Part shown: positions 1-12,292 of the stretch, piece by piece
Numbering within the stretch: position 1 is the first letter of the stretch
Layout of the letters: every line of letters begins with the position of its first letter
Assembly: GCA_002794775.1 (NCBI GenBank)
Contig: NBAY01000119.1
Coordinates: 17,162-81,161 of the forward strand
Origin: Porodaedalea pini
Lineage: Eukaryota > Basidiomycota > Agaricomycetes > Hymenochaetales > Hymenochaetaceae
Reading direction: 5' to 3'
Length of the DNA stretch: 64,000 bases
The notes under the pieces: model-generated
The model's input: only the letters and a program-made list of their open reading frames with translations
Database searches by the model: none
Told to the model about the DNA's origin: nothing
Translations under genes and position numbers: made by a program

Positions 1-104
1 AGACTTATCTGGGCTTACCTGATCGACCAGGGTCACCCCCTGTTGCTGCCAGGGACACATTTAGGCTATCAACCAACGTCTAAAGTCTTTTTACTGTCTG
101 CACA

Positions 105-1195
105 ATGCTCAACGCGACCCTCGAGAGCGCAGACTATTCAAATGTCGACTTTGCGCAACTCAACTGGCTGGAGGTGAAGTGGACACAATGGTACCTCTCA
201 TTCGACGACATTACGATCGCCACGGGTCTCATGCTTTTCCTCTTACATGAGACTGCGTATTTCGGACGGTGCATCCCCTGGATTATCATCGACGCCATTC
301 CCTATTTTCGCAGGTGGAAGATCCAACCCAACAAGATCCCTTCGGCGGAGCAGCAGTGGGAGTGCATGAAGTTGGTTTTGATCACACATTTTACGCTCGA
401 GCTGCCTCAGGTGAGTCAGTTGTTCGACTTTGCTTCGCATGACTCGTTAATTTCTACATTGCGCGCAGATATGGCTGTTCCATCCACTTGCAGAGTCCAT
501 TGGGATGGCAACGTGGCAGGTTCCTTTCCCTTCTTGGCCTGAGATGTTCAGTCAAATAGCGCTGTTCTTCATCTTTGAAGATCTGTATACCTATTGCGTC
601 CATCGAACGATGCACTACGGGCCGCTGTACAGGACAATCCACAAATGGCACCACAGGTACTCCGCACCGTTTGGACTCGTCGCCGAATACTCGCATCCTG
701 TGGAAGTTGTCGTTCTCGCTTCCGGCACTTTCGCTGGCCCGCTGCTCTACTGCTACTTCACGCACTCGCTCCATGTCATCACTGTATACCTCTGGGTTGC
801 ACTACGACTATTCCAAGCGATTGACGCTCATTCCGGATACGGTGCATTCTCTTCATTTTATACGCATACCATCTCTTTCACTGACGGCTCTGACAGATTT
901 TCCCTGGTCCCTGCAACACATCCTTCCATTCTGGTCTGGAGCCGAACATCACGATTTCCACCACATGGCGTTCGCGAGCAACTACAGCACGTCGTTCCGC
1001 TACCTCGACTTCATATTCGGGACGGATAAAAAGTACCGCGAGCACAAGGCGAAGCTCCGCAGGCTGAAAACCATCGCCGCGAGCAAGGGGGTTCCGTGCG
1101 AGGAGCAGGATGCGATTGAGCGCAAACTGTTAGAGACATTGGAGAAGACGGGTCTACTTGCGGAAGCGGCCACGGAGAATACGAAAGTGTGGTGA
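105..1195 (+). CDS. ERG25: C-4 methylsterol oxidase
   Basis: Predicted ER-membrane di-iron sterol C-4 methyl oxidase of ergosterol biosynthesis, which oxidises the C-4 methyl groups of 4,4-dimethylzymosterol together with ERG26/ERG27. Exons 105-410, 469-841 and 897-1195 give 325 aa. The three histidine boxes of the fatty-acid-hydroxylase superfamily are present: HRTMH (residues 147-151), HKWHH (160-164) and HHDFHH (244-249). The family signatures QIWLFHP and SGYDFPW are formed exactly across the two splice junctions, which fixes both introns (58 and 55 bp, GT-AG). Length is close to the family norm of about 300 aa. The start is the first ATG of the exon. The gene looks intact; regulation cannot be read from the sequence. 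Confidence 0.95.
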
Positions 1196-4137
1196 TTATA
1201 GGGCTTCGTTGCTTTCCTTGTCTGTTCACCATCATTCGTAGCTACTATCTTTCGCTGTATACTGTCTAATATGCAGCACACTAATATCTACTCTTTAGTC
1301 TCATTGGTACCGGGAAATGCAACACGCACTCGTTTCTCGACGGCCTTTAAAGCAACTGTCAAATAGCTGCTTCTGCCAGCAGAAACGTGTGAAGAGAAAC
1401 TGGCTAGATTGTCCAGTGATGCGAAGTGGTTCGGAACATTTCGGGGCGAAAAGCAAACGCAGCGTCGTGGAACACGATTGGATCCTCGAGATCTTCCAGC
1501 TGCTACATTCGTGCAAATGAAACATTGCAAGTGATGTAGTTCGAAGTTTACACATTCGGGCGCCATACCTTATGGAAACGAGTTACCTGCAGGTACTTAG
1601 CTCTAAAAAATGTAGCTCTAAAGGAAAGTGACGTTTTAGGTTTCGGGCGGCCAAGTTGAGAGGGAGAGAAAGAGAAAAGAGAAGAACCCGTCCAGAACGA
1701 GCTTGCGAAGTTTTGCTGTGCTCGACAGTCATGTACTTCGACGAGGAGACTGAAGCCTGAATGTTGTGATCCACGGTCGTTCTCCACGTTCATTAATATT
1801 GTTCTATACTGCAAGATCACCCTTGATATGGAATACTGCCGGTCACCAAGTTTGAAGTAGGACAAGCGAACCATATGCATCATTGTAGGGAAGCGCCAGC
1901 AGGCCTTTAACACGACTAGGTCTACTTCTGCATGCTGCATTAAACATCTTCAACGTGCTTGACGGACCCGAGCTTCCCTGCCTCTACAACAGCAATTAAG
2001 AATGTCAGAGTTGATTGACGCTCGTCGATGCAAGTGCGGCACATGAGCCAAGCATTCTAGTTTGTGAACATCCCATTTGTGATCTGACTGCAGCCTGCAG
2101 ACAAGAGCAAGTTTTCGGCATGCTTCGTACACCTGCGCCCTTGTTCTGGAAGCGCCTCTCAATCATCCGCGCCTTTATATTTGTAGCTATAGTCATTCGA
2201 TTGGCCAATTTGGTTTTCTATGGGCAAAGCTTCACTGCCGAGACGTGCCTCTTTCGCGGTTCTGTGACTCCAGAACTATCCTATTAGTCTAAAGTTTGGT
2301 AGCAGGGTCTTTCCGTAACAGAGAGCTTTACTCCGCTCTTTACCACAAGGTCAATTTGCAAGCCCATCATCCGGCGAGCAAGTCCTGGTCCCAGCGTTTC
2401 CGATGACAAATCAGGTGTTTTCCCTTCGTTTCCCGCGAGAGCAATTAGCGATTGCGAAACTCCACTTAGTTGGGAGGCTATTGACCATCTGTGGAGATTT
2501 CTTGACCCACACGAAGGAGAGGTATACGTGAGGTACGAGGTGCGCTTGATTTCCTTGTATTTTTGCTACCTGCACATATTGACGGTTGTGTGTACGCAGA
2601 GCCGAGGAAGACGCCAGGTATAAATTTCTTCGCTTGTCACAACGACTCAAGCTCACGACAAATACATCGGTTGTCTTCAAACTATCATGAAGGTCTCTGC
2701 GAGCTTTGCAGTAAGTGCGTGTAATTGCGGACCCATGGAATAAGCGAGAATTAGATAGCACTTAGATACAAACTTTTCAAGATATTTTTCCCATAATCCG
2801 CTTGGCTGCTGGCACTACTAGCGTAAACGTCTCAGTAAAACATCCTGAGCGGTGTCGATGAGCCCGTACCTTTCTCTCTTAGCCATCTGAACACCAGCCC
2901 GGTTGCGAGAGGTCGCAGTAACTTGTCTGACCGTAGGGATTTATCACGGGACGCCTGCAGCTACTCGGGTGCACTCGACGCATCTTGTTATTATTGGAGC
3001 CTAGAGGTGTCTTAGCCATGCCTTTGCTTAGTGACCAGCGTCCCTTGAGATGCCGGGTAAGAACAGAGAAGCCGTGATGACATTGGTGGCCTTGCTTGTG
3101 ACGAGCAGGATGTCCGTCTCGACGCGGACACTCTTGTTGAAGGTGTTTTGTAGACTAGTGTCGACTTCGAGGCGACACTACAGTATGTCTCCGTCACCCC
3201 GTAGCATCTTGAGAGCGCGACGAGATGTCGGCGTGCCGACCATTCGTAACGTGTCACGTCCACGTCACGTTCTTGTTCTTAAAGCGCGCAAAAGAAAAGA
3301 GAGGGTATATACAGACTCTGCTATCGACCTCGTCTGACATTCGCATTACTTAATCGTGCTTACCTGTGTCTTCACTGCCGCCATATCAGACGAAGGTTAC
3401 GAACAGCGAAAGACGTGTCATCTGAGGCGCCTGTTCTAGCAATTCAACGCGTCGCCTTCGTCATCATCGTATGCTTGCCTATTGGACACCGTCATCTGTT
3501 CATGCTACCAGACTTCCTTACAGATAACTTGGTATATATGACCATCAGTGCAGTTCAGAAAGGGAGCTTCGACAGATCAAGAGGGGCAAGGAATAGTACG
3601 TGAGAATTCAGATCATTCCCAATGGAGCTGAAATTATACGTGACCCAAGCTATCGCAATTACTTGAATTAGCTCCCGGGACCCCTACATATTCCTTAATT
3701 ACCTGCCGCCACATCAGCTAGTCATACGAACGATCCGACCTGGTGCGGTAAACTTGGATTTTCGAGTCGTTGCGACCTCATTTGGGTCCGAAGTTCGATG
3801 ATAAAACTAGGTCTTAGGGATGGTGCGCACCAATGCTCGTACCCGTGGCGATTTAACAGCCTCCCTGTTAGTTGAGACCTTAAGTTCATATAACTAGTTG
3901 ATTTCTGCGCCACACTACTCACCGCAAAGTACTCTGACGTGCCGAGGAAAGGTTTAATGTACTACCTGGGAAGCTTTATGACCGAGACAGCTCCATCGTC
4001 GCCACCGGGTCTCCTGAAGGCTATTAGTATTATTGGAAAGGGGCGAGCCATGTTATTTCCTATTAATGCACTTGGTCATGAGAGGATCTAATCAAAATTC
4101 CCTTTGGGCCTCGATACCTGACCACTCACTACTCAGC
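1196..4137. other. intergenic, no supported gene
   Basis: About 2.9 kb. Only short ORFs of fewer than about 130 codons occur on both strands, without recognisable motifs or convincing splice structure. I see nothing I can annotate. It may hold decayed sequence, since the region is not compositionally striking. Confidence 0.6.
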
Positions 4138-7100
4138 ATGCCTGTTGCTAAAGATCCTAACGACAGAAGCCGCTTGCCACCGGACGTAGAGCCTAAGCAC
4201 TACAACCTCACCATCAAGACAGATCTTCAAAAGCGCAAGTTCGAGGGATCCGTGACGATCGAGTGAGAGCGAGCGCCCGCAGCTGCCTGCAATAGAACTA
4301 ATGTCACTGGTCAGAATTAAGGTCAAGAAGACAACTTCGACCATCGTATTACACGCCGTCAAATTGAACTTTAAAGGCGTCTCCATTCGTTATGGCTCGA
4401 TCTCGCAAACACCGAAGTGCCAATCATTGAACGATACTTTGGACAACAAAACCGAACTAGCGACTTTCAAATTCCCTAACGCTATTCCTACTGGCACGGA
4501 GGCAGAATTGATAATAAAGTTTGATGCTGAGCTTACTGAAAGCTTGGCCGGTTATTATCTTAGTACATGGAAGAAAAATGGAGCGGAACAGTGCTACTCT
4601 CTCACCCATTTCCAGGTAGATGCAGTCCCTCACACAGTACCTTGTTTAATGGGCTTATGACTGGCATGGTTAGCCAACCTCCGCTAGAAGAGCGTTTCCT
4701 TGTTGGGATGAAATGGAACTGAAAGCTACGTACAGTATTACAATGATTTCGCGCAAAGATACAGTTAATCTCAGCAACATGGATGTTCTCGGCGAAGAAA
4801 TCTACGGTATGGCTTATCGGACTTTACGCTGTTATTCTTCCTGAATAAATTATCTACATAGAGGGGGAGTGGAAAACAACCAAGTTTAATAAGACACCCC
4901 GGGTACGCTATGTCCAGTTGGCCCTTTTGAACCGATTCTTCATTGAAATGGATTCTCATAGATGTCCAGCTATCTCGTGGCTTTTGCAAACGGACACTTC
5001 AAGCATATTGAGAGTAAATGTCGTTTGAAAGGAAACGAAATACTCTTGCGTTTCTACGGTATTGTCTCGCGTGCTTCTAAATTGCGTGCTCCGCTCCAAG
5101 TCTGAACAGTAACGCGATTTCAGGGACTCAAGATCATATCGAGAAGGCGAAGTTTGCTTTACAGGTGAAAGAGCGGGTTCTGCCTCGTTACGAGAAGATG
5201 TTCAAGGTTCCATACCCATTACCCAAGCTAGACACGCTAATCGTAAGTCCGACCTAAAGTTCCCAAGCAAAGACTCTGAGGAAGACTTCATCTCAGGTTC
5301 ATGATTTTGATATCGGAGCCATGGAAAATTGGGCATGTGACCAAGTCTGCATAATTTCTCTTCTTCGCACTCATAGGTTTTACAGGGCCTCATCACTGGG
5401 CGTGCTACTTCGTTTTGCTTGGATGATCCAGATGGCACTGACGTTTTGGCAAAGAGAGAAGTTGCAGTAACGATGTGTCACGAGGTAACTCTCTCTAGCT
5501 TCTGCATTGAATCACTATCACTCTCTTACGTTTTGCTACTAGGTATCTCATATGTGGTTTGGAAGTGAGATTTGTTCTTGCTATTACGCTGGGCCTGAGA
5601 ATGCATAGTAGCTAACCCCCCTGGCTCGTTACAGATTACACGGTACGTCGGCTCTACACTAAGGTCGAGCTATTGAAGCTGATAACACTAAAAGACGCCA
5701 GTCTGGTGGGACAACCTGTGAGTAATTATGAGTTCTTCAACAACTAGAGTACTCAGCTAGCACATGAAAGGTACCTGAACGAGGGTAAACACAAGGAATC
5801 ATAGTCGAGTATAGACGATAGCTGACTTGTTCATGAATCATCCAGGCTTTGCGACTTTGGTTTGTCTCTTCAGCTCCATTTAGCAACTTCGTATTAAGTT
5901 TGTCGTAGGTTGGCGAAGTTATTGTCATAGGTATATACTCTTTAAGATTTGGGGGTTTTAACGCTGTTCTCATCGATGTCTTCAGATCTGTAAGATCATG
6001 TTTTTCCTCTTCTCAATTGCACACTCCAACAACTGGCAGGCTTTACCCAGAGTGGAAGATTCGGAGTACATTCATCAACGATCACCTAGAAACTGCGCTC
6101 TCTACGGATGCTAAACTTTCATCACACGCCATTGAATCTCCGTGCCCTGACGCAGATACAGCTATGCAAGTGAGTCCTCTAGAACGATTGTTATTGTTCC
6201 ATAGTCTAATCTCGTGGGTATAGCTTTTCGATGATCTGTCATATAGAAAGGGAGCAGCAGGTACGTCTTAAACAAAGAGCGACTTTCGGAGCAAGCGGCG
6301 TTCATGATCATCCAGTTTTAAGGATGCTTTCTGCATTTGTCGGCGAAGAGGTATTCTTGGATGGCGTTTCCAAATATTTGAAAGCATATGAGTACAAAAA
6401 CGCGGTCAGCGAGAACCTTTGGAAAGCCATCGGCATTGCTTCAAGTTAAGTCCAGGAAACTCTGTTATCTTTCTCTAACGCTCACTCGTACACAGAGAAA
6501 GATATATCCACAATGATGAGCAATTGGGTTTCTGAAATAGGTTTCCCTTTTTTGACTGTATCAGAAAATAGAAAATCCATCACTGTCCGTCAGGATCGTT
6601 TCCTTTCCAAGGGTCGAGCAGTAGCAGAGCACAACAAGACCGTATGGTGAACGACGGGTTCTGTTCGAGAATGGTGTACAGCTACGCTAATTCTATGATT
6701 AGGCACGTTCCCTTAAGCATTGCCACCGTCGGAAGCGACGGAAAGCCTTTATCTATAAACAAGCTACTCACAGACAAGGAAACTGAAATCCATTTGGACA
6801 TTGATAAACCATACAAGCTCAATCATGGCACAACTGGTTTTTGTGAGTAGTTTATCTCTTTTTGTTACTGAAGAGTTCTGAGCATAAGACAGATCGAGTT
6901 CATTATACTCCGGAGTGCTTAGAGAAAATCAAAATCGAAGCTTCTAAGAAACACTCTGTGTTCAATAGAGATGATTGCATTGGCTTGATTAACGATGTCT
7001 TCGCTCTAGCAAGTGCAGGAATCGGAGACATCCGCACAGCACTAACGTTAATACGTGATTTACCAAAAGAAATGAATTGTAAGATGATACATTACTCAAA

Positions 7101-8472
7101 GTTCTCATTCTAAAACTAATCACATCATAGACGCGATATGGCAATGCATACAGTCTAATTTGGATTGTCTGAAGGCAGTATTCTGGGAGAGTGAAACCAT
7201 CTCGAAACTACTAGAAAAATTCTGCAGGGTTAGAGCATTCAACGTCTGTCTGCTTCAGTGTTGATCTTTAGAAACACAGTCACTTTATGTTCCCTTGGTC
7301 AAAAAGCTGGGATACAAGTACTCCAAAGAGGACTCAGCGAATAATAATTTACTGCGGACGCTAGCCATCTGTGGAGCTGCTGGAAATAAGGAGCTAGGGT
7401 AAGTTAAAGTTCTTCTATCTCTGCCGCCTGTTAAATTAAAATCCATTTGGTATAATAGTGTTGTCAATAAACTGAAAGCTATCTTCCACGATTCTATAAC
7501 GAAGGGCTCTAAGATCCCGTCGGACTTAGAAACAATGACATATATCACGGTATATTGTTTTTGCCATGGACTCCTATGATCGAGGCCTAATCATTCTTCC
7601 AGGCTGTAAAATATGGAGGGCAGGAGGCATACGATACCGTCATGTCTATCTTCGATAATTCAAAGATCGCTAACTCTAAGGCGAGTGTAATCTGCATCTT
7701 ATTTGTCAATTTGCCTTTGCCTGATTGGAGCCTATAGAAATTTGCAATGTAAATTTGTTTCATGTCTTCTGGAATGACTCACCTTCAATATTTTCTAGTT
7801 ATGGAGTATGTGCATCGGAGGATCAGGAATTGTACGAAAAAACTCTCAAGATTATGTTAGACCGCAAGAAAGTTAAGGATCAGGATGTATACTTCTTTAT
7901 CGACGGCCTTGCGAGCAACACTAAAGTACGGCGTCAAGTTGCCCATGCATTTCGCGAGAACTACAACGTTGTTCGTTTGCATTTAGAAGCCGTAAGGAAT
8001 GAATTGCTGATAATGTCAAATAGATCATTAAACGCTTTGAGGGTACAGGAACACTGTCTTACCTTGTCTCCGTGAGCATTATCTTACCCGATTTTGAAGC
8101 AGGATATTTATTCATATGACAATAACCTAGGCCGCCTTCAGGCAACTTTCATCGAAGAAAGATGTCGAGTATGTCGACGAATTGTTTAAGGTATATAATC
8201 AATCTATGATTCAAGTTATTTCTTACTGAGTGGGATTTACAGGACAAGCATGATGATGTTAAGAAGTTTGGAAACTCCTTGGGTCTTACCAAGGACTCAA
8301 TACGTCTTAAGTCTGCCCAGTATACGGTGCGCTTTAACTAAGAGATCTTGCAACTACTGCTGACTTGGAATGATAGCGATTGAAAGACGGTGTCGAGGAG
8401 TGGCTTAAAGAATGGGACAAGGAGTTTACAACCAAAGAGTCAGCTACCAACACAGGTATCAAGAGTCTCTGA
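4138..8472 (+). CDS. M1 zinc metallo-aminopeptidase (APE2/puromycin-sensitive type), 31 exons
   Basis: Removes N-terminal residues from peptides. Exons: 4138-4262, 4315-4615, 4674-4806, 4862-4902, 4962-5058, 5124-5242, 5297-5332, 5386-5484, 5543-5564, 5635-5646, 5702-5717, 5771-5784, 5846-5859, 5909-5930, 5986-5989, 6040-6169, 6224-6260, 6316-6444, 6496-6646, 6703-6842, 6893-7078, 7131-7228, 7280-7398, 7459-7549, 7603-7686, 7738-7748, 7799-7970, 8024-8071, 8131-8190, 8243-8326, 8377-8472; 896 aa, the usual family length. Seen: GAMENW (residues 279-284), zinc motif HEVSH (316-320), NEGF with the third zinc ligand E338, and SYRKGAA with the likely catalytic Tyr. Introns are 49-70 bp. Oddities: a GC-AG intron at 5333-5385, exons of 4, 11, 12, 14 and 14 nt, and a weak junction at 5643-5701. 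There the strong donor at 5643 breaks the frame, while the weak donor at 5647 keeps it but leaves HExxH-to-E one residue short. Family assignment is firm; activity is uncertain. Confidence 0.88.
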
Positions 8473-8660
8473 TGGGATCAGATGCAAGAAAGTCGGGTGC
8501 CGGGGGGGCTCCGAATACGAGGGCAAAAGCTGGGCCAAAGGGCAAGGAGCAGGAGGACAAGCCAAAGCCAAAGCCAAAGGCCAAGGGCGTCTCAGGGGCC
8601 AGAAGGCCAGGAGAAAAAGAGTCAAAAGGACCGTCCTCACCCTCGAAGCGCAAGCGTTGA
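8472..8660 (+). CDS. small Lys/Pro-rich ORF overlapping the aminopeptidase stop
   Basis: A 62-codon ATG-started frame whose ATG overlaps the aminopeptidase stop as TGATG. The product is strongly basic, with a KPKPKPKAK tract and a C-terminal SPSKRKR that resembles a nuclear localisation signal. The underlying DNA is low-complexity (gccaaa repeats). I do not recognise a family. It could be the remnant of a terminal exon of another gene, an alternatively spliced tail, or chance. Confidence 0.25.
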   Translation: MGSDARKSGAGGAPNTRAKAGPKGKEQEDKPKPKPKAKGVSGARRPGEKESKGPSSPSKRKR

Positions 8661-10289
8661 CGAACGGCGTGACGGAGCTCGCGGTGGCGCAGCGCACCTG
8701 AAATATAAGCTGTGAAGCTAGTGCATTTGTAGTGCATTTATTTATTTATGCAATAACCCACTTGAAAGCATAAACAGAACTTTCGAGAACGATAGTACTT
8801 TCATAAAGACTTGCATCGGCTCAGCGAGAACGCTCGACGAAGTCTTGCGTTTGGAAGGTAGCGCAAGTACCGATAAAAATGGCGGCTCGTCTACATTTCT
8901 GTCACGCCGCACAACGCAAAATTAAGAATCAGATATTCTGAAAAGCATAGAAAACATTTTGTCTACAGGTTAGGAGGCGTCGGTAGAAGACTAACATGAT
9001 AAGCACTATACGCCCAGAGTATCAGATGCAATATGGAGGCCAACCTAAACCGCAGCGAGACAGCTCATCCTCCACCACATGCTTCAGTCGTACAACATCG
9101 CCGCCACCGCTTTTTCCACATCTGCCTCGTTCTTTCATTGCTTCCCTCTGCTCGTCGTCAGCGCTTTCTCACTCGCGTTGTTGCCTCAGACACGCCGTAT
9201 TCCCGTGAAGCACGTGCAAAACCGATCCTGATGTATATTGCAGCGATAAAATCTACGCTAAACTCCCATGTTGTTGCGGTGCGAGGAAGCCTGACGCATC
9301 CAGTTAGCGGGGTACAGCCATTGTCAAAGAAGATTGGTCAGGTCATCATCAGCAAGCTTGATGAGCAGTTGTCCCTCCCCCCGGGCGCGGGTGACATGCT
9401 CAATTGCGAAAGCCAAACACGTTCCAGCACGGATACAAGACAGTTGGTCTCATCCGAATGATCTGTATACGTCATAATGAGAGTTTTTGAGGTTGAAGGA
9501 CGCCTACAGACGCCAATAAGTATAAGGCTATCGTGGTGCCAGCAGATTGAGTCCGAATCGTGAAAAGGGGGTTGGAAGTGTGATGAGGATAATCTCAACG
9601 TAATAATCGCAGTCAGTATCGCATCGCGCTTCAAGCAAGGACATGCAGCCACTGTCCGCGCCCGCAGGCCAATGCTGCATTATATGACATACTGTCGAGG
9701 GCAAGATTGCAGCGGAAACTCTAGACGACCAAAAAGATCACTATCACCTCGTCTGTAAACTGGGATCAGGCGGAGCATTAAAGAGAAACGAACGAAAGAC
9801 TACTGACCCCGTCACGAAAGGTGCATCATTCAAGAAGTGTGAACAAATGCTCCAATAGCAACTTCAAGCAAATTTTAATCTTCTCGACTCAACGGGCGCG
9901 TGCATGTGCATCAGCAAAAATGCCACGTCATCAGGCGGACACGAGTATGCATTTAGAAAAAATCGCCAAAAGCAACTTGATGGTCCACTGCTCGTTACAG
10001 TGCCAGTCGCGTGCATGCGGCATACCTGGCTCCTTCTGTCCACGTTTGACTAAGAAGACAACGATAGAAGACTTTATTGCGTCATCAATGCATACGTCGC
10101 AGACCAGCGCTGAATCCCTGGAGTCTAACTAAGTGTGCACATAGATCGCTGGTTGGAGAGGCACCATCAGGACACAGATATTCACTCACCAAAGGTATTA
10201 TTTTTGTGATACACCTTTGGAAGCAACCTCATCTACAAGCCGTTATACAAATTGTCCGCCGCAAGCTTGATCATACGTAGTTCCATTCG
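8661..10289. other. intergenic, no supported gene
   Basis: About 1.6 kb with scattered short ORFs only. No family motif, repeat or RNA gene was recognised. Confidence 0.5.
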
Positions 10290-11170
10290 AGTCCGCTCCT
10301 GCTCCAGGCTCGGATGAATTCAACATCAGTTTAGTCGATATCAAAGGGCAACTGTTGGCATAGTAGAGCACGTTAATCGTGTATAAGATGAAAGAACAAT
10401 AGTAAAGACCGCACCCGCTGAGTCTGCTCTCCCGTAATCTAACCCATGTTCACTCCACTCAGCGTGATTAAATTCGGAACAAAAGATACCTTAAAGTGGT
10501 ATAACTAAGGCGTGAGCCAAACCAAAAAGGAGATCAGTTGATATATCCTGGACTGATAGAGAAAGGAGGGAGGATAAGCACGAAGGGAAGACGTACCGTG
10601 AAACCATCCAGCTGCATCCCTTCCTATATTTTGCTTGCTTTTAAGGATGCGTAGACCGTCATCAGTCTTTGCACGCTTCAAATGCAGTCGATCCTTCGCG
10701 CTCAAGTGCAGTTTAATCGCATGCATGAACGTGACAAGGCTGTCTGCCCACGTACAAAGTCAGATGCAGGAGAAGCGTGGAAAAGCGAAATCAGACCTGT
10801 GTTATATCTGTGCTTCACTTGCCCATCCCAGGATCTACATCACTCGTGTGTACGACGCAACGTGGCAGCATGATCCGCCTGTAGTAGCACAAGTAGAGAG
10901 CTTGTCAATGCTGTGCTGTTCCGGTGATGAGAATGACGAGATTCACTCGATAATAAGCCATGGACTCTTCTACCGAGGCATCGTCCTAGCATTCTAGGGA
11001 CTCGTTTAGCTGCGGCACCGTGTCGCGTAAGTAAGGCCGTTCCAGGTATGCGAAGGCGAACATCATACCAAAGAGAGTAGAAAGCAGGCAACGCCGTCTG
11101 CGTTCCGCATCGTAACAAGTGCGCAATCGGTGCTGACCCTATTTGGAAGAGAGGAACAACAGAGAAACGA
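10290..11170 (-). pseudogene. decayed VPS28 duplicate
   Basis: Nucleotide-level relic of the intact VPS28 gene at 43210-44249, in the same orientation. Matching blocks in order on the minus strand: the N-terminal stretch encoding LLSTLFG followed by YLERPYLRD (about 11020-11150; intact copy LLATLFG and YLERAYVRD), then FMHAIKLHLSAKDRLH (about 10670-10725; intact FMDALRLRMRAKDQLH), the exon beginning LITL (about 10410-10480), and a last-exon remnant (about 10300-10360). Several frames are broken by stops and shifts, and intron positions are still visible. The copy therefore came from DNA duplication rather than retroposition. It is non-functional as read. Confidence 0.75.
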
Positions 11171-11408
11171 AATTCGCTGACTTCTCGCGTAGCGTGCACG
11201 TGACTGTCACGTCACCTACCTTCCGGTCGAGCTTTTGCTCTTGCTACGCTCAACCACAAACAGATATTTCGATGCTTTGATAATGTAGAGGGAACCGAAA
11301 TCGTCTATCTGATACTCCTGTCGACTTGTCAACTTGAGAAGACGCTTCTCTTCATATCAGGAGCATGCAATGGGGAATAGATGATCAAATGCAAGGGTGC
11401 GCGACCAT

Positions 11409-11427
11409 ATCATCAGGAAAACCCTCC
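11409..11427 (+). repeat. left terminal inverted sequence
   Basis: ATCATCAGGAAAACCCTCC, the exact reverse complement of 37369-37387. Confidence 0.6.
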
Positions 11428-11653
11428 TGGCCGGAACTGGTGGAATCATTGGAACGCGCCAGAAATTCTAAGTGATTCTGGCTCATTCCAATTCCGCATC
11501 ATTCCTAAAGGTCATTCCCTACGCCGTGCATTCTGCTGCATTCCAATTACATTCCACTTACATTCCAATGGTATTCCAATCCCATTTTGTTACTTATCTT
11601 AGCATTTCCAACTCTTTATTAGTGTATTCCATAATATTCCTAAACATTAACTA
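11428..11653. repeat. ATTCC-rich subterminal region
   Basis: Contains about ten irregularly spaced ATTCC/ATTCCA motifs (for example 11484-11600). A comparable motif-rich stretch lies inside the right end, about 37190-37330. Clustered subterminal motifs are typical of transposase-binding regions of cut-and-paste transposons; that role is inferred. Confidence 0.45.
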
Positions 11654-12292
11654 CTAAACTAAAAGGATGCCACGGCCGGTCGTCGGAATGAAGCCTTTCA
11701 CGGTCATCATGTACAGACCACCGGCAAACTTCTTCTCAGACTTGATGCCCAGGATGACGGGTACGGCAAGCAGCTCCTTTTGTACATGCAACGATGTAAG
11801 GCACGCCGCAGCATCGATCTTGAGTTCCACAAAATCTACCTTGTGAAGCTTGGTCTCGCTGGTTCTGAGAGCACGCAAGTATGAAGCAGTGTCAGCACGA
11901 CATTGTCCCATTGTCACGACGCGCAGGCAAGACATGTACCTTGCCTTTGCGTGCTCGAACATCTCCTGTTGAATAGTCTTGAGAAGTGCAGGTATGGCAG
12001 TCTCCTTCAAGCCCGTATCACGTCGCACAGAAAGTGTTTGCTTCTTCTGGATATCAACTGGACTGAGTTCAAGGTGAGGTGGAGCACCTGGACAAAAAGC
12101 CATTTGTAAGACCACAGGAAAACCGAGAAATAAGGAATAATTGAATTTTTGCGCCTTCTGTTTCCAGTCGTTGAACTTGTAGCCAGGAGTGTAGCCGTCC
12201 CGTACATCCACCTTCGCGCTTTCCTGAGCATCTTCGCGAGCTCCTCACAGCGGTCGTATAACTCCTGCTTATTAGTGCACATGGTAATACCG
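11654..12292 (-). pseudogene. prolyl-tRNA synthetase chimera, 3' portion
   Basis: Reading on the minus strand from the LTR junction: ELYDRCEELAKML (anticodon-binding region), DVRDGYTPGYKFNDW and SVRRDTG (C-terminal ProRS motifs), PALLKTIQ, and then without a stop HKVDFVELK (end of the N-terminal YbaK-like domain) and [10 protein letters not shown] followed by GFIPTTGRG (class II core). The order C-terminal, then N-terminal, then core cannot be one gene copy. The last 185 codons (11654-12211) form one open frame, so two partial copies have been fused intron-free. Element 1 interrupts it at 12292/18541. Confidence 0.7.
12288..12292 (+). repeat. target site duplication of element 1 (left)
   Basis: TACCG immediately before the 5' LTR, matching 18541-18545. 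Confidence 0.9.

Noticed and set aside
1288..4030. Several ORFs of 60-130 codons upstream of the aminopeptidase
   Set aside because: No motifs, no consistent splice structure, and overlapping ORFs on both strands suggest chance.
4033..4137. Upstream ATG-extended N-terminus for the aminopeptidase
   Set aside because: The family normally begins a few residues before RLP; the ATG at 4138 gives that length and the extension has no family-like sequence.
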